NCBI GenBank assembly: GCA_035582835.1 | Contig: JAYKAV010000666.1 | Coordinates: 1-64,000 of the forward strand | DNA: 64,000 bases | Reading direction: 5' to 3' | DNA from: Phoebastria nigripes | Taxonomy: Eukaryota; Chordata; Aves; Procellariiformes; Diomedeidae | In this document: positions 24,472 to 37,464 of the stretch, one piece after another | How the letters are laid out: each line of letters begins with the position of its first letter | Numbering within the stretch: the stretch's first letter is position 1 | Translations under genes and position numbers: made by a program | The notes under the pieces: model-generated | What the model was told of the DNA's origin: nothing | Seen by the model: only the letters and a program-made list of their open reading frames with translations | Databases searched by the model: none

Positions 24472-27150
24472 CTGAAGGCAAAATGCAATCAATACTATTA
24501 ATTTTCTCTATTCAGGTAAGGCTTCACGTAGTCTTTCAGGAAGTCATAATTCACAGAAGGTTTATTACATTATCTGTAGTCGTAACCTCTCCATTAAAGC
24601 ACACACTAGCTTTTAAGAAATGTTTCACTGTCACTTTGTCTTCCTTAAGATTTCCTCCCTCCATTTGCATTAATTTTTTTCTGGATGTGATTTGTTTTTT
24701 TTTAAACTATAGGTTTAAACTCATCTTCCACCTTGAAACCCTGGGACATTTATTCCCGGCACTGCTGCAGATTTTTCTTCCCTTTCCCCTGGCTCTTACA
24801 GCAGACAGCAGCTTCCCAAGCCAGCTTCTGGTTACTCCAGAAACAAAATACCTCTGAAAGATCAGCTGATCTACGACCCCATACCTCTGCCACCCCAAAG
24901 ATTTAAAATACAGTCTCCCACAACTTCCAGAGGACCATGGTCTGCAAACGTCAGGTTGAGTCCCCGGTCACCAACAGCAAGCAATGTAGCAGAATAGCTT
25001 CCAACCAGCTAGTGCTAATTGACTATGTTGCCACTCAGTCCTACGGATAATATGGGAAAATGCACAAAACGTGACATCAGTTATTACAGAAGTCTGCTGC
25101 CTGGACTAGCACTGATGAGGATCAGCAGGGCAAGAAGAATGAGGAGGAGTAAAAGGGAAATCAGGAGCCGCATCCAACTGTAGCACCGTTCTACTAACTT
25201 TAAAGTAATTACACCCTGTGCCAAGTTTATCCCAGGTAGTAAAAACGTGTTGTGACATGAACTTGACTGAATTTTTGAGAGAACAAAGAGTCCAGTTACA
25301 GCTCTACCTCCTTTAATATTTACGTAATTTAAAAAGCGGCATTTTGTCAATATTATCATGCAGGCTGAGACTTAGACCCCCTCCTTTTAGGCACAGTAGT
25401 AACACCTAATCTGTGTCTGTAGTTAAAATACGGTGCCAACCTTTTGAAATTGAACTTCATTACCTCCATCAAAACTAAAATTTAAGTACGCTTATTCAAT
25501 TAAAGCACTCATTAGTGTCTGCAGCATCACAGTATTTCTATATGAACCCAATTCAGAGCAGATGGATTAGCAACCCATTTAAAATAGCACCCAGGAAACA
25601 TTATAAACATGCTTGTGGGGTTTTTTTGCTTCTTTGGGAAAATAAACAGATTAAAAGAGTGCTATTCAAAGCGCTGGTTTTCAATATCCGGTGCGCTCCA
25701 CTGTCAGTGGATGGTGTATCGCTGCTTTACCAAAGCAGCACACTGGTAGCTCTAGTAAGATTAAAGAGAATTTGCAGATCGTCTTACAACACTAAGTAGT
25801 AGTAAAAGAGCAACCAGGATATAAAAGGAGTGCTAAGTACATTACTGGTCAAAAACTTTCTGTACTTTTTTTTTTTCTTAGCTCTGCTTAGATTGCTGAC
25901 TCTTAACTTAATTGTGGTACAAAACATAAGCATGCATTAATTCCTGACTCCACAGTCACTGAGAAGCAATATGAGAGCACTGAGCCAGCCTGGTAGCACT
26001 TAAATGCTGTTTTATAATAGCACCTTGCAATTCTGGGAAGTTTTTTTATATACACTACCATCTCAAAAGTCAGTGACTTCACGTGATCATGTGATGATCT
26101 GACCCCTTGGATTTCAAGAGCTTACTAAAACCCTGACAAAATCACAGTCTACTAACAATAATGCTAATGAAGAAGAGGCTGACACACTTTCTTATTCTGA
26201 TAAGCCATATTTATAAAAGGCAGATGCTCAGTTGTTGTAAAACTAACTGAAATATTTAAAATATGGTCCTAGACTGCTTGCCACATGTGTCTTAAAGAAA
26301 AGCAGTAAATAATATGCGATACTGTCTTGTGGGGTACAGGATAGGGAAAAAATAGCGGGAATTTTCACATGGTTTTAGTGTGGGCCTTAATGACTTTAGA
26401 TATGCCAAAACTGCTGAATGATCATCTTAGTGTATTTTTGAGACCATCAGAACTTAGTTTAGAACTTAGAATTAAAACAGGGATCAGTGAATCACTCATA
26501 TTTACAAGGCAAGCAGAATTTAACTAAATGAAAAACTTCAGCTACTTAATGAAAAAACAAATTATGCATTCATAGGACTTGTGCTCAACTGTCATTAGTT
26601 CGAGTAAGGAACAATTATCTGAGAACATAATTTTATTCCTTCATAAATTTGCTATAAGCCAATTAATGTCTTTAAAACTACTGTTACATATTCTAAGTTT
26701 ACAAGGACATTATCAAGGAGAATATGTGACTACGTACTCCTGAACTCTTGACTGCGTACTCCAAAACCTTAAGGAAACATGTCATTGTAGTGGAAAAATG
26801 TTTCAAAAGTTTTAGTCAATCTCTGAAAAATTATATGGAATTGGAAACTGTTTATCAGATGAATACTGTTCTTAAATAAAATGTCAAACTATAATGGCTA
26901 TGGAGTCAGATATATGACCTTCCCTAGCTTGAGTTTAACAAAAAATTTCGTTTTTATTAAGAAAACACCTGGAAGCTCAGCAAACCTGCTAAGCCTAATC
27001 ATCACTTTACACTTCTTCCAAAAAGGCTTTTCAATTCATAGTTTTGAGTTAGGGTGCAATTACAGTATAGCTTATAGCATTATTAATTTTGCTTATTTTG
27101 AAAGTAAAATTCTCATGCAAAAAATCACACACAGCTTTTGTTTCACTTAC
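24472..27150 (-). other. MPPED2: MPPED2 penultimate intron (phase 1, about 2.7 kb)
   Basis: The intron lies between the THGPP exon and the GGIHEG exon. The donor is GTAAGTG and the acceptor TTGCCTTCAG on the minus strand. The content is unique AT-rich sequence without recognisable repeats apart from short T runs. I see no extra exon. Confidence 0.85.
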
Positions 27151-27266
27151 CAAGGGGAGGTCCGTGTGTCATTAGTATATCAATTCCCTCAGGAATAAGG
27201 TTCCACTTGTCTAGCAAAGACTGACCTCTGGGAAGGTTAAAGCCCCATCCATTAAACCACGGTGTC
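27151..27266 (-). CDS. MPPED2: MPPED2 internal coding exon (metallophosphoesterase, residues about 179-218)
   Basis: This 116-nt exon on the minus strand encodes 38 whole codons flanked by two split ones. It reads TPWFNGWGFNLPRG, then a segment ending LMTHGPPL, which I recognise as MPPED2. The family is Mn-dependent class III cyclic-nucleotide-type phosphodiesterases in the calcineurin-like metallophosphoesterase fold. The THGPP motif (family His213, codon at 27164-27166) is a metal-binding motif. The acceptor is a pyrimidine-rich tract ending CCCCCAAAG just above 27266; the donor is CTTG|GTAAGTG just below 27151. The exon enters in phase 2 (completing a Trp codon begun in the previous exon) and leaves in phase 1, which matches the next exon. 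There is no frameshift or stop. The paralogue MPPED1 is similar, but the residues fit MPPED2 better from memory. Upstream exons were not found in the window. Confidence 0.95.
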
Positions 27267-30200
27267 CTTTGGGGGAAAATAAGATGAACTGCATCAGTGT
27301 AAAATAAAAATCTCTTCCCTTCTCCAATTTTTCCGAATTAAAACAATTTCTGTGCTTCAGAGATTATTTGCAGACAGCCTTTTGAAGGGGATGCCTCTAA
27401 AACAAATGGGTTCAAATACATACATACACTAATCTGTACATTTGAATTTAGATTGATATCCTGTGCCCTTTTTGTACTTCAAGAGTATTCAGCGCTGGGG
27501 GTGTTTACTCACTAGAGAGAAAGGGAAAAAAGTTAAAATAACACAGTCTAAATCTAAAGCTTTTTTCCAAAGTTTGGGGATGTTCAAACATAAGAACTCC
27601 CTCCTTACGTTACCCATCAAAACAAGCAAAAATCTCAAAAGTTTTTTGGAGGCAAGAGTCAATTTGTCACAGCACAGGGCAGCTAGTGGGTAACAGCTCA
27701 ACAGGAAGGCTGTATGATGCTGCAGTTATAAGCACCGTCTGTACTATGGTATTTCACTAAACTCAAACTTGCTCCTTTTAGCACTTTCAATAACAGAACT
27801 TTGTCGCATAACTTGGCTTTGAACTCCNGAGCCTCCTAGAGGTCTCGATCGCACAATGTTTACTCTCACAGTGACTTTTTCAATTGATCTTATAATTTAA
27901 AATTCATTCAGTATTTCTTAAGGAAAACGGAGATCCTCAGTCTCCACCATCGCATAACATTGTTCTGAGACATTGGTTTATCCATCAACCCAGGCACGTA
28001 GTAATGAAAAGCAGACCTTCCAGGAGTACTTTTTCAATGTACAACAGCCAAACTGAATCATTTTGGTGCAGGTAAATTATTATTATAATAAAGCCTTTCC
28101 TTATCAGGTAGTTACACAGAGCAATTGTTCTGAAGAGATACTATAATATTTATACCTGTTATTGACAATTTTTTATACAGCTGTTAGTATTGTACTAATT
28201 TTAAGAGTTTTCATCCATGTGTGTGTTTCCTAGAGCTNGGGCAACAGATTTAGACTGGGCTGCTTCGTTTTCTAGGTAGAATACTCCTGTCCTAGCCCTA
28301 GTCATTTGGGGGCATCTTTCTGAGAGTTCAACCTATTTCTGCACTCTTCCGTGTACTGCAGCTCTGAAAATAAAAAATAAAAATTGGGAGAAAAAACCAA
28401 CCACAAACCAACCTTGAAGAAAAGCATACCTGTTAAAAAGAGAGAGATCATTAAGAGCCCTACATCATTTCATTATGTAATCTGCCTCCTGCACCCTCTA
28501 AATTATGCATTTTTCAGCCTCAAATATGCATTTAAGTGGAAATTTCCTGATGAGATTACATCTCTAATTTTTTTTTTTTTTGTAATTAAAGTATTTTGTT
28601 TTCCAGAGACAATAATTTGACCAATGAAGATTATACCTGGTTATATGTATGGTCTGAATTCCTGACAATCAGCACTATGGGAAAACAGCAGGCGCTCCTA
28701 ATACAGGAGCAGGAAGGTCACTGGTGCCTTAGTAACAAATAATAGACATATCCCATGTAGTCCTACTGAACTAGTTCAACCTAGCAGACTCCCCGGATGC
28801 TGGATGGACGCTAGCAAAAGATGGGAAAATTAGATGTTAGTTAAACATTTTATGTGAGCTACGGGTTCCTCATGTGCATAGCAATGAAACTTTACCTCTC
28901 ACTGCTGGCTTACTTTGCACCCACTGAAACACTTAAAAAAGTTCGTATGTTGTAAAGGTCGATCAGCATACCTCACAGGAGGTTTGTATGCAACTGAATT
29001 AAAACTGAAGCATGTGTCTTAGCTTTAACTAAATCACAAGTGTTTCTGCTTTTCTATGATTGACCTTTCTGAAACACATATCTAAATTTCCTTTCCTAAA
29101 ATGCTCCTAGGTTTTAACGTATCAAGATTATCGTAACCTTCAGGGCTGCAGTTAAAAGTTAAAATATGGTTTGGCTAAACATTCAGCTGCTTAAAAAAAA
29201 CAAACACACAGCGCCTAGGTTGAACTTTTCACTGTCAATTAATGATTCTTTCCCCACTTGCATTTCTCCTGCAGATAATACTGTAGTTATTACACCATAG
29301 CTAAACCTGAAATGTGAAACCACATCTGTGATCTCTCTGGAGCTCTTTGGAGACTACAGCCACAGAAAAACCTGGACTTGTCTGCAGGTTTTTTATTTTA
29401 TTTTCTTCTGAAGCACTGGGGGAGGAGGAGGAGGGGAACCTGAGCTCCAATATATTCTTCATTCACCAGCCTCTGTAATTAGCTGTGACTAACAGGCACC
29501 ACATGGGAATCCACTTGTAAGAAAACTTTCAAGAAACCTTCCCCATTATGCAGCATGTGCACAAAAAAGGCGGTCAAGTACTTCTTTAATATACTAAATA
29601 TTTTCACACAAAATGAATAAATTGGAGAGAAGAGAGGGCATGACTGGAAGAACACCTGGATTACAGATTTAGGTTTCAGACATTTAAAACACGAACCTGT
29701 ACTGCATATTCAATGAGAGCACTGCGCCCTGACTAGGCAAACCGAGAGCCACCGGCCCCCGCAGCTCTGAGGCAGTTCAGGCCTCGCCAGAAAGCCAAGC
29801 CGAAAGAGGACGTGTTCAGAACACCACCAGTAAGAAAAAACGGCTTTATGGCACAGATTCAGGTTTAGATGAGATCACAAGGAAGGTCACCCGATGTTTG
29901 CACTGCGCTGTGTTGCAGTGCAGACAAAATGGAGTTGATGTACTGTGAATCCCGTGAGAGGACTGATGAATAGCTGTTTACCCCCAGCAAACTTTAAATG
30001 TGTGAAGGAAAGACAAAGCCTGCACTGTAGGTAGGTAGCATCCTATCAAGGGATATCGGATAAGGATATTTCACTCCTATTAGTGCCCTGTTTTGCATAT
30101 GTAAGAGTTAAATAGAGTCGCTCTCAACTTCTAAATAATTTAGAGGACAAAAATTGTGCATGTAGTTATGTGCCTTCTGCAACATCTTCTCGAGCTGATT

Positions 30201-31192
30201 ACTTACTGGGAGAAACCACCTCATATCTAGGAAGAAGTGTCTATAATGAACTTTGGCTGCACCCACCTGTGGTAAGTTGCAATCAGGTGCAAATAATTAG
30301 TAAAGGCTACTTAGTCATTAGTAACCATATTTTAAGATCTGACATATTTTTCTTTCCTATGAAGTTCTAAGTAAAAGATTTCAGTTAACTCCTAAAAACA
30401 TTAATAGTGCACTTCATTTTTCAGTAGCTGGCAAGAAAAGAAAGCAATCAGCTGTTGAATAATGCCACAAGGGAGGCATAGACGTAAAAACCACAGGGAT
30501 TAGTAATGAGAGATTACAAATGATTTTGTCATTTTACGTTTGACGGACCAGAACACTTCCTCATACCCGATGCACGGAGTGACGCAGGTCCCGCTTGCCC
30601 GGAGTGCCAGCCTGCGGCCAGGAGAACCTAACCGAGCCTCTGCTCGTCAGAACCACACCGCACTTCACAGCATCCTTCACATGCCATCAAACCATCATGA
30701 TAATTCTTGATCCCTGGCTCACCTGACAGCTCAGCCCTCCCCTGACTGCAGAGGTTCCTTATCATTTAGGGATAGCAGTTATGCTGGCACCAGATGAGAC
30801 ACAGGGAATATCCTCATGAAATGCAGACACCTGGCCCATCGTTAATCTCTTCAGTTCTTCATGCAGGAATCCCCACAGATCCCCCTCCACCTGGCATTTT
30901 GGAAGTAACATTTTCTGCAATTAAAAGAATGCTTATGCAGCAGGCTGCGTATTGCCTTCACACCTTGTGCTGCAAGAGATGCAGACACCACTTGACATAA
31001 TACCAAGAAGGAGGGGATCTTAAGCTTCGCGACAAGACTCACCCTCCTTTTGTAGGTGCATTGGGAGAATCCCCTGACAAGACACACAAATCCATCTGCT
31101 TTTAATGGCAGAGAGCTGCCTCTTCAGCAGGCGATCGGATCTCCCTTCTCCCAAGTAACTTTATATGGTTTTACTATTTTACTATTACATTT

Positions 31193-31215
31193 AAAAAAAA
31201 AAAAAAAAAAAAAAA
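31193..31215 (+). repeat. A23 homopolymer
   Basis: Longest homopolymer in the window. No adjacent retrotransposon body was recognised. Confidence 0.95.
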
Positions 31216-32534
31216 GAGCACAGTGATGGAGCTTTATTTTATGACACAAAATCACAACTGCTCCTTGGTGCATACACTTCAGAAGCAACACCGTCACACG
31301 GGGAAACAGAAGACACAAGGCCATGGCCAAGTTCATCCAGGTGACACAGGAATTTCAACTCCTTCCAGAACTTTAACATTTTTAAAGGATGGTATCTCCT
31401 ACTACCTACTTTCATCTCTTCTCTGGCTCATGAATTTCATTACCTGATACTCAGAGTTCAACAACTCAAAAGGTAAATGTACAATGAGACCTTCTAGAGT
31501 CAGGTTTTCCTTTTACCTCCACCAGTAAATCCATTTATTTCAATAGTTACTTCTAAACAGGATTAGAAAAAATAAATTATCTCACGGGTTTTTAATCCCA
31601 TGTATTCATTCATTTTTAAGGCTACCCGGTCTTTTAGGAAAGCTTCAATTTTATCCTTAATCCAATGAGTAAAGTGCAGAGGAGGCAAAAATCTCAGCCT
31701 GTTTCCTTCCACAGGACAACAGCCGAGGGGATGTCTTAAAAGGCATCACAGCAGGAAGCACTTCTACACAACTAATAACAATAATGAAATGCTCTTTATT
31801 TTTGTCAGCATTCAAATTGAACACACAAACCTGGCTCATGAGGGAGAGAGACAGTTCCGTTAGCAGAACAAAAACGGTGGGACAGGACACCGATATGCAC
31901 TCCTAGACTTGTTCAGTTCAGGACTAGCCTACAAACATATCCCCAAAGTATCTATTACAGTCCTAGACGAAAGCTGCAGCAGTGCAGCAGACTAGCAGAG
32001 AACAAACTGCAAAGCGGGGAAAAAAAAGTGGCCTTTGTGCACAAAAAAGAAAAGCCTTTCAACCCTCCTCCCTCCGCCCCGAANGCCGTGCACAAATGTT
32101 TGCCAGGGCAGAGCAGCACACACGCGCCCGTCTCCATTCAGTCAATGGACAGAGCGTGCCTAGTGGGAATACACAAAAAGGGATTGTAGCGTGGGGCGAG
32201 GGAGAAGGGGAAGNAGGAGAGCGTGTGTAATCATGGAAACAAAAGGCTGAGTAGGGCAAGTGCACAATGTATTAAGGAAGCACATTTTACAAGATAAGAG
32301 CTTCTATAAAGGCTCTGAAACTTGCCTTCTGTGCTACAGAAACATTTTTTTTTTTTTCTTTTTGGTTAAGCTCTTTCTTACAGTGAATATTCAAATGCTT
32401 TTTCATAATGTTACAACAACCAGGAAATCTTAAAGACTAAATGATTTCCTAAATGCGCTCATTATACATAATGTTGTGATATCAGTAAAAGGAACAGTCT
32501 CGTGGCTCAAGCTGTACTTCATTCCCACTAGCAT

Positions 32535-32615
32535 TTACCTGCTATGCCTCAGTGTCCCATTTAGAAAGCGAGGACAATAATACACAACCAAAAGAAGCAT
32601 CACAGGGTCTGGTTC
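32535..32615 (+). mobile_element. MIR/CORE-SINE remnant (core and 3' part)
   Basis: GCTATGCCTCAGTGTCCCAT, then TTAGAAAGCGAGGACAATAA, matches the MIR segment TGCCTCAGTTTCCYCATCTGTAAAATGGGGATAATAAT in order. The 5' part is not recognisable. Antisense to MPPED2. Confidence 0.7.
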
Positions 32616-33645
32616 CTTGGGGTTTTGCTTACCCTGCATCTTTAAACAGCTGAAGCTCTCACGAAAGTGGGTTACCAGTACTGTGATTACGTTAGCCATG
32701 TTACTGTATGTATCTCCTTATTACTGACCAGCACGGAAGTCGGGAAGTCTCTAAAACATAGTTCTGCTATTTTTACAACGTTACAAAACCCTGGAGCCTC
32801 AACAGCTGCTGGTAAATTTTTTTTTTGCAGGTATTCTCTCTCTCTTTCAACTTACATATTACAACTCCTAAACACTTGCTGGTTGTCTAAATGACAAAGC
32901 ATTTGAGAAACACAAACCCCACACATCCACCGTGTTTGGAGGGGAAGAGTCCACACGGTGCCTTTTCTCTATGAAGCAGTCCTCCACAATGAAAAGTCGC
33001 AGCAACCACCTCATCACCACAAGCTAGTGTGACCTGGTATACTCCTTGCACCAAGCTGTTNTCAATTTCTACCTCAAGGTTGTACAAACTGGTCAATGGA
33101 GGTTTTAGCTTAGACTCCTGTCAGACAGAGAACCGTGCGTGGATCTGTGAGAGGTAAGAAAGAAAAAGCTAGGACCTCGACTGCTGCCATTCAGCACGTT
33201 CCATGGATGTGCTGATCTGGACCAGATTATCTCCTAAAACAGGGACAGATACAGGAGTAAGCACAGCTTTAGCCATCCATATGGCTGGAAAACGATACGT
33301 GAAAAGAATTCCCTCCTGCATCTTGCAGTTCTTCCCTCTCTCGCTCTCTGCGCATCTCTGCCTTTGCTGCCTCCAGGCCGCCCCAACTTTTATTGACAGG
33401 TAACCGAGCTCTGGTCTCCAAATCTAAAGCCTACTACCTCTGTGCATACCTTTCAGTGTTTGGTTTCTCTGATGGCCCATACCAACCACTGGCATCTTCT
33501 ATCCTATGTCTTGAATGGTTAGTGATGCATTTTGGAGGAGGAACAGAAAACAGCTGCTCAGTTCACATGTTTTGTGTTAACAGTACCAGAGCACCACAGA
33601 CAGTATGTAAGATCACAACTCGTCTTCCGTGGGGAAGATGTATTT

Positions 33646-33696
33646 AAAAAACAACAACAAACAAACAAACAAAACCAAAAAACCACCACAAAAACC
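33646..33696 (+). repeat. (CAAA)n/(CAA)n simple repeat
   Basis: AAAAAACAACAACAAACAAA then CAAACAAAACC and CCACCAC. Confidence 0.9.
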
Positions 33697-36424
33697 AGAA
33701 GGAAGTTGTGTAAAGAAACACATAAAACCATGCCATGGTTTAAGAAACTTGAGGCCAAAGGAACAGACAGGCAGGAGGTTAAAATGCCAGCAATGTCACA
33801 GAGGATCACAAGACATGGAGGACAGCAGGACACAGAGCACAGGGCCCCCTGAGGACAGGGGGAAAGAATATAAAACGAAGCAGAGGAGGGGATGACACCA
33901 GGAAGCCAGGATACTGGAAAGGAGAGGAAGGGAGTAGATGAATTTTTAGAAGTTTGACTCGGGCAACCTTTGCTTAAGTATCTGAATTGCTCATCAAAGA
34001 GGAAATTTCCTCCAAATCTTCTGAGGTTTTCCAATCCCTAACTGTATTGCAATTATTTTATTTAGGGCTTTACTTAATGAGATCTGGGACATATTTTAAT
34101 ATCCCCAAAATATGAAAATAATTCAAACTTGACTCAAGGGCTAATTTCATTCTACTTTTTAAAAGAACAGAATTACAAAGGCCTACTAATAGAAGCAAGT
34201 ATTAGACCCTGCATATTTCTGTGCTGCATATGGTTGAGGATGGCTTAGACCTGNTCTAAGCTAGCGCCAGCCTCAGCTGGGTCCATACAGTAAGTGCACT
34301 GCATTTCCCCGCATGGCGATGGGAGCACTGTGGCAGCAGCTCAGGCCTAGGAAGTACCATGCTGGACTGATTTGCAGAACCACTCCTCGTTCCAGAGTGG
34401 GCACATTCCCCCCTTCGTTCCCATACTGCATCCCTGTGGAGGGTACATGCACCCTTGAAGTGTCAAAGGATGCTGCAGTATTGAAAAGAGCTTGAACTCC
34501 TCAAATTGTTATGGCAGAATTTTGTGGTCTTTGTAGAAACATGGAGAATCACAGAATATCCATCTAGAGGAAGGAGCTCTCTGGCCCCGAAGCTCACCAC
34601 AACATAAATCGAATGTCCGTTCTGAGGGACAGGCCAGGGGGAAAGAGGAAAGAAAAGGGAAAAAAGCAGCTGGCTGAAATTTTGATTCTATTTTGCTCAA
34701 CAACTGTGCACGTTATAGAATGATGCTTGGATGCTTGGTTTCTTCTAGTAAACGTGATCATAATATGCTAGTTGTATTACATCTTAAATTCATTTTCTAC
34801 ATGCCTCTTATTATTCATGCAGGAAACGTAAATTGACAAAGCTTCCACCCCAGGTAGATCTGGAAGAGGGTTTTACTAGTAGCCCTGTTTCTGCAATGAC
34901 AACCCAAATTAAAGTAGAGCAAAAGCAAAAAGGGAAGTAAAGACCTCTCCAGCACACACATATTTGTGCGTATTTTCCATCCACTGGGATAGCGTGTGTG
35001 TTTGACATGTAAAAAAGCAAAATCTGTACAGGTGTAATTACATCCAGTAGCTTCTGTTGAATATTTTACATATTTGTAAAAGTAGCATTTGGAAAATGCT
35101 AACTGAAAGATGGCTGCCTTTAAAACAAGCAAGCTACATTTCAGTGAACTGTGAAACAAATGCCAGGTATCAGTCAGTATAACAAATAAAACACTCAAAA
35201 GAAATTATGCCTGCCTGCCCTATTGGTGAATTTGGTTCTTGTTCCTACGAAACAGCCTCTAGAAACTTCACGGTTTTGAATGCTACTTAAAACAGAATTC
35301 TTTAGCACCGCTAGAGTCTCTGTAGTTCCTCCAAAAGGCTATGCTTGTCAGAGAACATCATCATTGCTTATTCATTAATAAAGGCCGAAGCCACAAACCA
35401 GAGGAATTCCAGATATGTATTTTTATGTTGTGTTTCAGCACCTTTACGTAACTTTACATCTGCACCCTGTACTGCTCTCAATATATGTAACTTAATGACA
35501 CCAACATCAAAGGCAAGTCTTCCGCCAGAGGAAGTTCTTCCCCAGTTTTGGCTGGGGACTCCCTAAGAGCCACCGAGCCAACGTACCAGTTCACTGCTGC
35601 CCAGAGGGGCCGCAGCCCCCATTCACCCCTCATCAGTCCTTGTACCAGCTCCAGTTCTTGCAGGCCCTATCTATGTGAATCCTGACTTACAAACGAAGGA
35701 GAACACTAGATGATGTCACTATTTCTATAAGCCATGGCGCAAAACCCAGCCACAGATGATGGAGGAAAAAGCAATAGCTGGGCTACCTGAAAGAAAGTAA
35801 CCTTTCTCACTCTGTTGTCCTCTGAAGATAATCCTCTGAAAAAGAGAGACTTGCCGTTTTATGCTTACAGGAATACCTACTAGATACCACATCTATGTTT
35901 TGAGCCACCTTAGGAATGAAACCCATCACCAGTACTCTTAATCTCTCACAGTAAAACTATGGTTACTACACACCTAAAAAGGACTCAAAATTAACCTGAG
36001 TTAGAAAGTCTGTCGAACAGTGGGCTTACATCAGAGCTAAATTTAGGTCTTGTTTTTGCACTGCTTTAGAGTTTTCCATATAACACGCTTCCATGCTCTA
36101 GCACATAGAATCAAGAAGAAAAGATTTTGGTCTTTGTGCCCTTATGTTCTGGATGTCTGGGTTGCCCTTGCTTTTCCTGATCTAATTTCCAGAGCTAACG
36201 AACCAGTCTGTTNTTTCTGAAAAGTAAAAAACAACCAAAAAACCCCACCAAGCACAAACCTGCATCACAATCACAGGAACTCGAAGGCTTTCAAAAACTC
36301 TTTTCAAGTACCTTACCAGTAATAATTAATTTAGCCTCAGAACAGTCTAGATAGAGCACTGTTTATAGAGGTACTGTGTAGAACTAGCTTGACTACACCA
36401 AGAATAAATTTGCCAGAATATATT

Positions 36425-36475
36425 CCTAAAGTGACTTGCTTAAAGTGAATCAGATGGTAGACACAGAACGCCGCC
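36425..36475 (-). mobile_element. Possible short MIR remnant, minus orientation
   Basis: AAAGTGACTTGCTTAAAGTG followed by AATCAGATGGTAGACACAGA resembles the reverse complement of the MIR core (AGTGACTTGCCCAAGGTCAC, then a CAG/GTAA..GGCAGAGC stretch). The match is short and imperfect. Confidence 0.45.
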
Positions 36476-37268
36476 CTCCATGATTTTCACTGTTAGTCTG
36501 TAACAATGAGTCAATTATCCTTATCTACTCCAATGATTTAAAGTCAGACACTGAGATTGCTTATTGCCAGATGGTGCTGTTTATCTATAAATACCACCAC
36601 TATTTTTATTTATGTTTTGCTCAAAATGCAGCTTAGCATTCTTCAAGAAGAAACTGAAACTTTCCAGAATGCCTGGTAGGCAAACCAAACAAGCTTCACA
36701 TTATTAGTCTTCCATGCACACATAGCCCATGATATTTAAGCATAGGAACTCGTAACATAATCTTCCGAAAAATTTACAGAAAGGAATGGAAACAGTTAGT
36801 TATAATTAGGCCACAGGATGCTCCCAGCATTTCTTGTTTGTTTGAAGTCTGTGCTACTTTCCGTTTCAGCTTATTCTTGAAGCTGGATATGAAGTCACTT
36901 ACCCTCGCTAACCAGATGAAAACAGCCAAAACAATCATGAGTTTCCAGTGTCACAATACATGCTTATTTGGCATTTAGGTACAGCATAAAATATCATGGC
37001 TGGACTTTAAGCAATAACACTGGTTTATTATTAAGTTTTAGGAAATGTCATTTATTTAAATGATATGCAGATTTGCTTCATTTTCTTCATTTATTACAGC
37101 CTCTGCTTTGTGCAGAAATCTAACATCTGGCCTACTCAAAATTTCACCTTTACTGAAAACTGTGATCCTACTTTGGAGTCTGCAGGAAGGGAAAGTTAGC
37201 AGCTCCTGTCCTATCTTCATCCGAAAACGCTGCTACTTAATTTGTCAAATTCTGTCAACCAAGAAACT

Positions 37269-37286
37269 AAAAAAAAAAAAAAAAAA
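37269..37286 (+). repeat. A18 homopolymer
   Basis: Uninterrupted A run. Confidence 0.95.
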
Positions 37287-37421
37287 GTCATCTGGGGAAA
37301 GTGGTGATCATGGATCACCAAATGCATATCACACCTCCTTCTCAGCTCAGGAAACCTCAGGAGACTTGTATGCAAAGTTCACACGTACAAAAATCCTATA
37401 CCCAATATTACATGCACACAA

Positions 37422-37464
37422 CGTGTGCGTGTGTGTGTGTGTATATATATATGTGTGTGTATAA
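37422..37464 (+). repeat. TG/TA compound microsatellite
   Basis: GTGTGCGTGTGTGTGTGTGT then ATATATATATGTGTGTGTAT. Confidence 0.9.

Noticed and set aside
24387..24857. 156-codon plus-strand open frame
   Set aside because: It overlaps the MPPED2 exon antisense and runs into the intron; the minus strand has splice sites and clear homology, so this is a shadow.
33558..34034. 158-codon minus-strand open frame with a hydrophobic tail
   Set aside because: The hydrophobic FVVVFWFCLFVCCCF part is produced by the (CAAA)n simple repeat read backwards; no homology is recognised.
34545..34600. GAGAATCACAGAATATCC resembling a CR1 3' end
   Set aside because: Only a few bases match the ATTCTATG-type terminus and the following sequence does not continue as CR1.
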